Counted from the first letter of the stretch, positions 1-4,801 are shown. The stretch: 5,841 nucleotides of DNA from Cyclobacteriaceae bacterium (GCA_013414665.1 CP058703.1:2966712-2972552), one strand, 5' to 3'. The notes: generated from the letters alone by a model not told the origin. A program made the numbers and translations.

Positions 1-138
1 TGCAGCGGTAGTTACAGCGATGCCAGTTACTTTCTTCACATTAGTTGGAAGCCGGATTTCAAAAGGCTTGAATCGTTCAAGCTTTGTGATTTCCAGTTTC
101 GTGATGATGATTCTCCTTTTGGTCTTCGTGATTATCAT
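1..138 (-). CDS. N-terminal fragment of a beta-rich protein, possible minor virion protein (partial at left edge)
   Basis: This is an open frame of 46 codons that leaves the window at base 1. It begins with ATG at 138, whose A is also the last base of the TAA of the upstream 126-aa gene (TAATG), so translation is probably coupled. Residues 1-20 are rich in Ile, Thr and Lys. Residues 24-43 contain FKPFEIRLPTNVKKVTGIAV. The segment F-E-I...NVKKVTGI resembles F-D-L...NVKVVRGI in the upstream 126-aa protein, so the two may be tandem paralogues. I do not recognise the family. From its place in the operon I infer a small structural protein with a beta-sandwich fold. The gene is real with good confidence, but its function is unproven. 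Confidence 0.6.
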   Translation of the reverse strand, partial: MIITKTKRRIIITKLEITKLERFKPFEIRLPTNVKKVTGIAVTTAA

Positions 139-518
139 TATCTCATTTCACATTGTAGACAAATGATCACTTTATAAGCTGTAAAAGGAGCGTTGGGATT
201 TGCCGTGTCCTTGTATTGGATTTTCAATTCACCGTTTCCGGCAATCACTCCATTACCAAGTGACTTGTATTTGTTATCCGGAGCCACGGCCATTCCACTC
301 ATAAACATTTTGCTTTCGAAATCTTCAGGGAAGAGCTCTTCGCCTGAAAGTTCGATGCGTTGAGAACCCCGGTAGAACAGTAGGTTCGGTCTGTCAGAAC
401 TCATCATAATGCCTCGCACCACTTTCACGTTCTTGTCCAGGTCAAACTTCTTGTTCACCGGTTGCCCTTCAGCATCCACCAGGAAGGTGTAGATTTTATC
501 TACCCAACGCTTTTCCAT
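138..518 (-). CDS. 126-aa beta-rich protein, candidate minor capsid/virion protein
   Basis: The 126-aa product has no signal peptide and no membrane segment. It alternates short polar and hydrophobic stretches, as expected for a beta-sandwich: YTFLVDAEG near residue 10, NVKVVRGIMM near 30, and LLFYRGSQRIELSGEELFPEDF at about 46-67 with a conserved-looking ELFPEDFE turn. GNGELKIQYKD lies near 93 and a hydrophobic strand YKVIICLQ near the end. The ATG at 518 follows the upstream stop by 6 bp, and the stop TAA overlaps the ATG of the next gene. The NVKxVxGI segment is shared with the partial gene downstream. I infer a small jelly-roll-like structural protein because of strand content, size and position beside the larger capsid-like protein. 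No sequence search supports this. An unrelated beta-rich accessory protein is the alternative. Confidence 0.7.
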   Translation of the reverse strand: MEKRWVDKIYTFLVDAEGQPVNKKFDLDKNVKVVRGIMMSSDRPNLLFYRGSQRIELSGEELFPEDFESKMFMSGMAVAPDNKYKSLGNGVIAGNGELKIQYKDTANPNAPFTAYKVIICLQCEMR

Positions 519-524
519 TCTCTA

Positions 525-1022
525 TTAAGGAATAGTTGCTGTGCCCACTAAGCCCACCATGATGACTGCGTTTGGGTCAACACCTGTGATGGTGCCCAAC
601 TCAATCTCAAACTCAATGTCGATGTCGTCATGAATCAATCGCGGATTGGCGAGTTTATAAAATCCTTTAGGCACCTGGTCAAATCCGGTGGTGATGAAAT
701 TCCTGTTCGAGGTATCGCTCACCAATTGCTTCTTATTGGCCTTCAGCTTGAATTCTCCATTGGCAAAAGCACCAATGTTGTTGATGGTATCGAAGGTGGT
801 CACTTTGATTGCATCAACGTCCTGCGATCCTGCGATGCCTTGCAACATGTAAATACCCGACACGAGCAATGCCATGTTCTTCGGAAGCTTTGCATTGCTG
901 ATGTTGCGCAAGCCTACTTCTTTCACGTCCTGGCTTTCGAACATCTTAATGGTCTTCGCACCTTTGACCGGCTTGATCGAATAAATCAAGTGGTCGGCTA
1001 AGCGCAGCTTGCCTTGCAGCAA
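525..1022 (-). CDS. C-terminal 165 aa of a frameshift-split capsid-like protein
   Basis: This frame has no convincing start of its own. The only initiator-like codon is TTG at 1022, and the frame is open upstream to a TGA at 1064-1062. The coding sense continues upstream as VELPKHIKEQ and then meets the end of the 67-aa frame. One extra base in the A-run at 1053-1057 would join both into a 242-aa protein (residues 78-242 lie here). The content is beta-rich with no Cys and no membrane helix: VGLRNISNAKL, MALLVSGIYML, FANGEFKLKANKKQL, GFYKLANPRLIHDDIDIEFEIELG and a closing strand AVIMVGLVGTATIP. This pattern resembles viral single jelly-roll capsid proteins, and it is my best candidate for a major capsid protein of this operon. 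That role is inference. The stop lies 6 bp before the 126-aa gene. Confidence 0.65.
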   Translation of the reverse strand: MLQGKLRLADHLIYSIKPVKGAKTIKMFESQDVKEVGLRNISNAKLPKNMALLVSGIYMLQGIAGSQDVDAIKVTTFDTINNIGAFANGEFKLKANKKQLVSDTSNRNFITTGFDQVPKGFYKLANPRLIHDDIDIEFEIELGTITGVDPNAVIMVGLVGTATIP

Positions 1023-1048
1023 CTGTTCTTTGATGTGCTTGGGCAGTT

Positions 1049-1252
1049 CTACAAAAACTTCTCAAACTCGGCACGTGATCCTTGTGAAGGAATATGTCGC
1101 TTCACCATTTTGCTCATCGCCTTTGCCCGTTGCACAGGGTTCAGCGCATTCAGATACCCCAACAATTCAGTATCCATTTCTCCATTTAAACCCAACAACT
1201 CAGTTGGGTTTGTGTACTCACTCTCCATGAGTTGTCCTAATGCTCCCAGCAT
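1049..1252 (-). CDS. N-terminal 67 aa of the frameshift-split capsid-like protein
   Basis: The ATG at 1252 follows an A/G-rich leader (AAAAAGAGAT) 32 bp after the stop of the 191-aa gene. Residues 13-36 hold a small peptide repeat, TELLGLNGEMD followed by TELLGYLNAL. The GLNG piece resembles the NGLNG motif of the transglutaminase-like protein. Residues 38-59 (NPVQRAKAMSKMVKRHIPSQ) are basic and helical, like an internal arm of a capsid protein. The frame ends in EFEKFL and a TAG at 1051-1049, directly after five T on the coding strand. With one more T it reads EKFFVELPKHIKEQLLQGK and runs into the 165-aa frame without a stop. I therefore read it as the front part of one 242-aa protein, not as a separate small gene. 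A nine-base-pair hairpin lies at codons 14-22. Confidence 0.6.
   Translation of the reverse strand: MLGALGQLMESEYTNPTELLGLNGEMDTELLGYLNALNPVQRAKAMSKMVKRHIPSQGSRAEFEKFL
1188..1211 (-). other. 9-bp perfect hairpin early in the capsid-like gene
   Basis: AAACCCAAC (1188-1196) and GTTGGGTTT (1203-1211) are exact inverted repeats around a 6-base loop. In the transcript the stem starts about 41 bases after the ATG at 1252. It codes for NPTELLGL and has no U-run after it, so it is not an intrinsic terminator. It could slow or gate translation, serve as a protein-binding site, or be chance. Confidence 0.4.
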
Positions 1253-1284
1253 ATCTCTTTTTGTTTATTAGTTACTTGATTGAT

Positions 1285-1860
1285 TTAAAATTCACGCTCC
1301 ATTTCATCCACGGCATTCATGCCGCCATTCATCGTGGCGATTTGTTCCTGCAATCGGTCAATCGCTGACATGTCAAGCTCTTTCGTGTTGCCGTATGGAT
1401 TCACGAAGTAGGTGACTTGTTCACCGTCTTGGTCTCCGGCAAGTCCGTTAGTCGCTGATGGTTCCGCAGCTTTGTTGAGATAAAGTTTTTCAGAAAAATT
1501 CTTGAAGAAGGTTCCTACTCTGTCTTTCGCTTCTTCTGCCATCTGCTTCATATCAAATCCATTCACTCCCTGCACGGTTGTTTTGTTTTGATTTTGAAAA
1601 CCGTTGCTCATTGTTAAGCCTAATCCCGCAGCAATGATGTATGGATTCTTTTTATGAAACCCGAGCAACGTCACTGGAATACCTGCGATTAACGAGTGCT
1701 TACCGAGCGCAGCGCCTGCACCACCTGCGGCAATTGCAGCGAGTATTACCAGGCCTCCTTTTGTTACGGTTTGTACCACCGGATGTGCCATTACTGGTGC
1801 GGTGCCAAACAAGGCTTGACCTTGTTTCTTTTTGTTCTTTGAGTTCCTTTTCTTTCCCAT
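1285..1860 (-). CDS. 191-aa basic, glycine-rich membrane protein, candidate virion membrane protein
   Basis: Residues 2-13 are very basic (GKKRNSKNKKKQ). Three hydrophobic stretches follow: about 34-52 (GGLVILAAIAAGGAGAAL), 56-68 (LIAGIPVTLLGF) and 73-85 (PYIIAAGLGLTMS). The C-terminal half is soluble and helical, with VNGFDMKQMAEEAKDRV at about 99-115. SATNGLAG lies at 135-142 and an acidic end DEMEREF closes the protein. SATNGLAG is nearly identical to SATNGLEG in the short membrane protein encoded just upstream, but uses different codons. The ATG at 1860 lies one base after the upstream stop (TAACATG). The mix of basic tail and Gly/Ala-rich helices recalls small membrane proteins of lipid-containing phages. 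I recognise no named family. The gene is secure and the role is inferred from context. Confidence 0.75.
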   Translation of the reverse strand: MGKKRNSKNKKKQGQALFGTAPVMAHPVVQTVTKGGLVILAAIAAGGAGAALGKHSLIAGIPVTLLGFHKKNPYIIAAGLGLTMSNGFQNQNKTTVQGVNGFDMKQMAEEAKDRVGTFFKNFSEKLYLNKAAEPSATNGLAGDQDGEQVTYFVNPYGNTKELDMSAIDRLQEQIATMNGGMNAVDEMEREF

Positions 1861-1861
1861 G

Positions 1862-2056
1862 TTATAATAGTATTTGTGCTTTCACTTTTTGTTTCTTGCT
1901 GCCTGAGTCCTTCTTGTACTTTTTCTTCTTCTTTTTCGGAGGAAGTCCTTCAAGACCATTGGTAGCCGAACCACCACGCATTGCTCTCATGAGTAAGAAG
2001 CCTCCGGTAATAATTCCTCCGGCTACCAGCAATGACTTCCCAGGATTTGCTTTCAC
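1862..2056 (-). CDS. 64-aa membrane segment, probable C-terminus of the transglutaminase-like protein
   Basis: As a free gene it would start with GTG at 2056, overlapping the upstream TGA by 4 bases (GTGA). The same frame is open upstream for five more codons and reads KTTTWVKANPGKSLLVAGG. WVKxNPGKSLL followed by a helix is a natural start of a membrane anchor. One extra base in the T-run at 2070-2073 would fuse it to the 573-aa frame as GLLKKTTTWVKANPGK, giving 637 aa. Residues 9-25 form one transmembrane helix (LLVAGGIITGGFLLMRA). SATNGLEG lies at 30-37, followed by six Lys and a strongly basic tail. Either a coupled small gene or the frameshifted tail fits, and I favour the tail. In both cases it is a membrane-anchored basic peptide. 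Confidence 0.6.
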   Translation of the reverse strand: MKANPGKSLLVAGGIITGGFLLMRAMRGGSATNGLEGLPPKKKKKKYKKDSGSKKQKVKAQILL

Positions 2057-3774
2057 CCATGTAGTTGTCTTTTAAGGAGGCCACTTTTCTCAGTCCCTGT
2101 CGAAGTCTGAGTCTCACTGCCAGGTGATGCACTTTGACTTGGTACAAGCATAGCTCCGCTGGCGGCAGGTTCATTTGATAATACAGGCTGAATAGCCTTA
2201 GCAATAGTTGTGTTAGTAGTAATCTTTGTCGTGTCATTGGTTTTAGTAGTGACTGCGGTCGTAACGGGTGTGACCGTTTTGACAGGTGCAGTTGTAGTTG
2301 TCGTGACTTTCGGTTGAGTCACAGTTTCAATTGTCTTTGGTGGCAACGCTTGGGTAACAGTAGCTACCACTGGCTTCACGGTGCTTGTCACTTTTGCAAT
2401 CAAGTCCGTAGCCTTTTGAATGATGGGTGCCTTTACAGGTTCATTGTAACTGAAGGCATCTTCATCCTCCGGAATAGTAGCCGGTGCGGTGGCAGCAGTA
2501 CCTGCATTGTGTGTGTCACTTTGAAAAGCATTTTCTTCATTGCCACCTCGGATGAATAATCCTTTCACTTGTTTCAAGGCAGCGGCAATCACGGCAACCG
2601 CAGAAGAGGCAGCGGCAATGGCAGTGCCACTGGCAAGCTCACCTAATCCATTTACTCCGTTGCCATGAATGATGTTGTATTCATCCAGGTCTGCATAGAC
2701 ATCATCAATGCCATTCAATCCATTCACTGCCACACTTCGGTCGCTATTACCTTTTCCCTGGAGGATGGCTTTCTTCAAATTCTCTTTCTTTCCACCGGCT
2801 TGCCAGTACACTGTCTCCGCACGATCTTTAATAGTGCGTAATTTCTTTAGCTCATCCAGATTCATGCCTTTTGCCTGGGCTTGTGAGTCGGTGAGGTAGG
2901 CATAGCGCAAGCGTCCGGCCACATTCATGAGATTGATTTTCATGGCGAGCAGAAATCCATTTCTTAAGAGCAGCGTAGCAGGATTCACATAACGGTTAAT
3001 CACACGAATGCCATCACCGACTTTATCTGCCACTTTGGTTGCTGTCTTCTTCACTGCCTGGCCCACCTTCTTAAAGATGTTGCCCATCTCTTCATCATCT
3101 TCAAATGATGCGAGGTCAGACAAATCAACATTATCGTATTCTGTAAATCTCATCGTATTGTTTGCTTCGTCTCCGTCTTCAATTCCATCTAAATAGTCCA
3201 GTCTCATGTCGTAGTCTTTACATTCTAAATAAGGTTGCTCATCATCGAACCCGTCTTTCACACAATCAATCACGATGTAGTATTCACGGTCATCAATGTA
3301 GTCCTCCAGGTGCCCTGGCTTGGGCACAATCGGGTACACATGTTGCCATCGTGGTGTCTCCGGATAAGGCTTGGGATATTTTGTAATCCTCGCCAGACAC
3401 GGAATTTTCAGAGAGCGAAGGATGGAGAGAATAAATACGGTGTAACAGTCACAGTCAACTCCCGTTCTTCTATCGCTCCATGCCCGCCTGGGACTTCGTA
3501 CTTGCTCAACTCCTTCCTCGTCTCTTTTGTATTGAATGTGGTCATACACAAAGTGCCAGATGTTTGAGCACGTTTCTTCCAGTGTGCGACCTTTCAATAC
3601 TTTTGCAATCTTTTCCGTTTGCCACAACGTCTGTGGCAACACTTTGCGAATGAGCTTGATCGTGTCTTCTACATCCGCACTCTTTCTTATCGTAGTGTCA
3701 CTATCAACAGCAGGAGGGAAGAGGTGATCAAACTCTTTCCCATCTTTCAAACGCCTCTTTCTGTCCGCTACCAT
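2053..3774 (-). CDS. Transglutaminase-like (Cys-His-Asp) protein with membrane and Thr-rich tail, 573 aa
   Basis: Residues 35-175 form a transglutaminase-like fold (PF01841 type). They contain an EQVRSPRRAWSDR stretch, the nucleophile region GVDCDCYTVFI with Cys108 as likely catalytic residue, His145 in WQHVYPIV and Asp170 in YYIVID. Members of this superfamily either cross-link or cut peptide bonds, and many bacterial ones act as cysteine peptidases. Residues 178-230 are acidic. Residues 230-340 are a helical domain starting MGNIFKKVGQAVKK. NGLNG (351-355) and NGVNGLG (372-378) precede an Ala-rich hydrophobic helix (379-400). Residues 420-560 are a low-complexity linker rich in Thr, Pro and Val. 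The frame ends at a TGA at 2055-2053 next to a probable one-base loss. The ATG at 3774 is the first good start. Its place among virion-like genes suggests a structural or maturation enzyme. The transglutaminase fold is well supported and the substrate is unknown. Confidence 0.85.
   Translation of the reverse strand: MVADRKRRLKDGKEFDHLFPPAVDSDTTIRKSADVEDTIKLIRKVLPQTLWQTEKIAKVLKGRTLEETCSNIWHFVYDHIQYKRDEEGVEQVRSPRRAWSDRRTGVDCDCYTVFILSILRSLKIPCLARITKYPKPYPETPRWQHVYPIVPKPGHLEDYIDDREYYIVIDCVKDGFDDEQPYLECKDYDMRLDYLDGIEDGDEANNTMRFTEYDNVDLSDLASFEDDEEMGNIFKKVGQAVKKTATKVADKVGDGIRVINRYVNPATLLLRNGFLLAMKINLMNVAGRLRYAYLTDSQAQAKGMNLDELKKLRTIKDRAETVYWQAGGKKENLKKAILQGKGNSDRSVAVNGLNGIDDVYADLDEYNIIHGNGVNGLGELASGTAIAAASSAVAVIAAALKQVKGLFIRGGNEENAFQSDTHNAGTAATAPATIPEDEDAFSYNEPVKAPIIQKATDLIAKVTSTVKPVVATVTQALPPKTIETVTQPKVTTTTTAPVKTVTPVTTAVTTKTNDTTKITTNTTIAKAIQPVLSNEPAASGAMLVPSQSASPGSETQTSTGTEKSGLLKRQLHG
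3619..3639 (-). other. 8-bp perfect hairpin within the transglutaminase-like gene
   Basis: TTGCCACA (3619-3626) and TGTGGCAA (3632-3639) are exact inverted repeats with a 5-base loop. In the transcript the hairpin lies about 135 bases after the ATG, over codons 46-52 (VLPQTLW). It has no U-run. It may be chance, but it parallels the hairpin in the capsid-like gene. Confidence 0.3.
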
Positions 3775-3816
3775 ACGCCTCGTTTGTTCTTACTCTCTTA
3801 CCCTTATTCAGGCTTG

Positions 3817-3832
3817 CCTGCCGTCAGGCAGG
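3817..3832. repeat. GC-rich palindrome CCTGCC-GTCA-GGCAGG at the end of the LEA_2-like gene
   Basis: This is a perfect 6-bp stem with a 4-base loop. A second register, TGCCTG-CCGT-CAGGCA (3815-3830), is also perfect. The TGA of the LEA_2-like frame (3826-3824) lies inside it, so the palindrome supplies the last codons (Pro-Ala) and the stop. No T-run follows on either strand, so it is not a standard intrinsic terminator. From memory, short palindromes of this composition are dispersed in many Bacteroidota genomes. I infer an inserted chromosomal repeat. Confidence 0.5.
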
Positions 3833-4093
3833 TTTCCCTCCGCCTAATGTGATGTTCTCTGTCTTCGTGTAAGGGAAGTTGTCATTGATGGTTGTTATTG
3901 TGTGTACAATCAAATTCAACTTTCCTGTTTCGCGATACTCTTTTATCAATGCCGGAACTGTGGTTGCCAGGCTTAAGAAGCCAAGCTGAATTTTTATTGG
4001 CTCCAGATTTACCTCACTGAATTTTGGTATTGCAATGTTTACATCCTTCACTTGTGAGGATGCGATGGTCTTTCCACCGTATGTCATTTTCAC
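3824..4093 (-). CDS. C-terminal part of a split LEA_2/WHy-like protein
   Basis: The frame can start at GTG 4093, overlapping the upstream TGA by 4 bases. Its first residues (VKMTYGGKTIASSQVKDVNIAIP) are the middle of a LEA_2/WHy-type beta-sandwich: the strand after the NPS turn, the short GGKxIAS hairpin, then a strand ending in IP. Without the preceding 71 residues the fold lacks its first strands. One extra base in the A-run at 4094-4096 turns KQPL-stop into KQPFVKMTYGG, giving a 160-aa protein. The rest alternates strands (LEPIKIQLGFLSL, KLNLIVHTITTIND). It ends in GGGKPA, where the stop sits inside a GC-rich palindrome, so the original C-terminus may have been different. Fifty bases separate it from the transglutaminase-like gene. 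The LEA_2 assignment is pattern recognition of moderate strength. Confidence 0.6.
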   Translation of the reverse strand: MKMTYGGKTIASSQVKDVNIAIPKFSEVNLEPIKIQLGFLSLATTVPALIKEYRETGKLNLIVHTITTINDNFPYTKTENITLGGGKPA

Positions 4094-4305
4094 AAAGGTT
4101 GTTTCACGTTGATGCTTCCACCGCTTGGGTTCTTGAGCTTGACACTAATTGTTAGCTCAATTCCACTTAGACTCACGCTATGAATTGAAGCCTTTGTCTC
4201 AGTTTCTAATTCAGCGGAAAGCCTTTTGAGTTTGAGCAGGTAGCTGCCTCCCAAGTAGGCAGCCACTACTGCTCCAACCCCAAGCAACAGATGCCTACTC
4301 TTCAT
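4090..4305 (-). CDS. N-terminal, membrane-anchored part of a split LEA_2/WHy-like protein
   Basis: The 71-aa frame begins at ATG 4305. An N-terminal basic residue pair and a helix at 6-23 (LLLGVGAVVAAYLGGSYL) form a signal anchor. A polar stretch follows, then strands SIHSVSLSGIELTISVKLKN and the turn NPSGGSINVKQ. A strand of the type -SVKLKNPS- is the hallmark of the first half of LEA_2 domains, small beta-sandwiches otherwise known from desiccation proteins and bacterial envelope proteins. The frame stops just where the next strand should begin, and that strand is found in the next frame. I read the two as one 160-aa anchored protein with the domain exposed outside the membrane. The role in this operon is unknown; a virion surface or membrane-associated protein is a guess. 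Confidence 0.65.
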   Translation of the reverse strand: MKSRHLLLGVGAVVAAYLGGSYLLKLKRLSAELETETKASIHSVSLSGIELTISVKLKNPSGGSINVKQPL

Positions 4306-4365
4306 TGTGAGATCTCTTTCTTTTAAGCCTCAGACTTTTTGCCTTCTTGAGCCTGGCGAAATTCT

Positions 4366-4571
4366 TTACACGCTCTTTTGTTTTTGCCAAAGAGGACTGA
4401 GTATGTCACCGAGTATCTTAAAGGCAAGACAGATGACGCCACCTACAATTGCTTGCATGGTATAGTCCAGCAGGAAAAAAGATTTACGTTGGCGAGTAGA
4501 TTAAATACTGCACCGAAAAGGAAAGCAATCCCATTGCCCATCCCGTGATTCTGATTTATCGTTGCGTTCAT
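4366..4571 (-). pseudogene. Small holin-like membrane protein, split by a frameshift
   Basis: Two short overlapping frames lie here. The first starts at ATG 4571 (alternative ATG 4541) and runs 42 codons to a TAG at 4445-4443. It is hydrophobic up to GAVFNLLANVNLF and then becomes unlike a protein (SCWTIPCKQ). The second frame, open at that same place, continues FLLDYTMQAIVGGVICLAFKILGDILSPLWQKQK and stops at 4368-4366; taken alone it would start at ATG 4458 (30 aa). One extra base in the A-run at 4475-4480 joins them into a 68-aa protein. That protein has two membrane helices (about 15-35 and 39-59) and a short basic tail, the layout of small holins. Holin function is inferred from size and topology only. 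It is the first gene of the operon. It may have a longer basic tail to 4295 if a further base is missing at 4376-4379. Confidence 0.5.
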
Positions 4572-4640
4572 GGGTCAAAGATGTAGTGACCCTCAGTATC
4601 AGATTAAGGATTATAAATGGTGATTAATGACTGTGTAGTT

Positions 4641-4690
4641 TTATGAAGCTTTGTGAAGGCTTGTAAAGGAATGTAAACGATTTTGAAGGA
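4641..4690. repeat. Five tandem 10-bp direct repeats, consensus TTGTGAAGGA
   Basis: Consecutive units are TTATGAAGCT, TTGTGAAGGC, TTGTAAAGGA, ATGTAAACGA and TTTTGAAGGA. They match the consensus at 7, 9, 9, 7 and 9 of 10 positions. The period is close to one DNA turn, so a protein could bind all units on one face. Iterons of a replication protein, or operators of an operon repressor, are possible. The array abuts the parS-like site. Confidence 0.55.
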
Positions 4691-4691
4691 T

Positions 4692-4707
4692 TGTTCCGCG
4701 TGGAACA
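4692..4707. promoter_or_regulatory. parS-like near-palindrome TGTTCCGCGTGGAACA
   Basis: The 16 bases differ at one central position from TGTTCCACGTGGAACA, a GC-rich form of the ParB-binding parS palindrome. Seven base pairs are inverted (TTGTTCC ... GGAACAA, 4691-4708). ParB recognises such sites near chromosome origins and on plasmids. No parA or parB gene is visible here. Another dimeric regulator is the main alternative. Confidence 0.5.
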
Positions 4708-4801
4708 AAGGTGTATTAATTTGACCTCAAATATTTACGTAATTACTTAGGACGTGTGAGCGCCTATTTTTATTGATCAATCTGAAATCAATTCGACTTT
4801 T

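Larger units (their letters stand above)
4572..4801. other. Gene-free spacer with origin- or centromere-like features
   Basis: No convincing reading frame lies on either strand. The spacer separates the AT-rich gene pair on the right from the virion-like operon on the left. It contains phased 10-bp repeats, a parS-like site, and small exact palindromes: ATTTGA-CC-TCAAAT at 4719-4732, GTAATTAC at 4739-4746 and ATTGATCAAT at 4772-4781. It should also hold the operon promoter. I see no clear match to the Bacteroidota form TAnnTTTG. A TATAAT-like hexamer near 4606-4612 on the minus strand is weak evidence only. Confidence 0.5.

Noticed and set aside
630..1001. A 123-codon plus-strand frame over the capsid-like gene
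   Set aside because: It lies fully antisense to a better, beta-rich minus-strand frame and its composition (His, Cys, Leu scattered) is not protein-like.
1921..1940. Run of six Lys codons in the 64-aa segment as a low-complexity artefact
   Set aside because: It lies in a basic tail after a membrane helix, which is a common arrangement, and the frame is kept on both sides.
1950..2237. A 95-codon minus-strand frame beginning MTRQRLLLTQ
   Set aside because: It is a shadow of the Thr-rich end of the transglutaminase-like gene and of the 64-aa segment, with poor composition (Leu/Arg runs) and no leader.
3235..3567. A 110-codon plus-strand frame
   Set aside because: It is antisense to the catalytic domain of the transglutaminase-like protein, whose motifs leave no doubt about the coding strand.
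3810..3835. The GC-rich palindrome as a rho-independent terminator
   Set aside because: No T-run follows the stem in the direction of the operon, and the next gene starts about 45 bases downstream.
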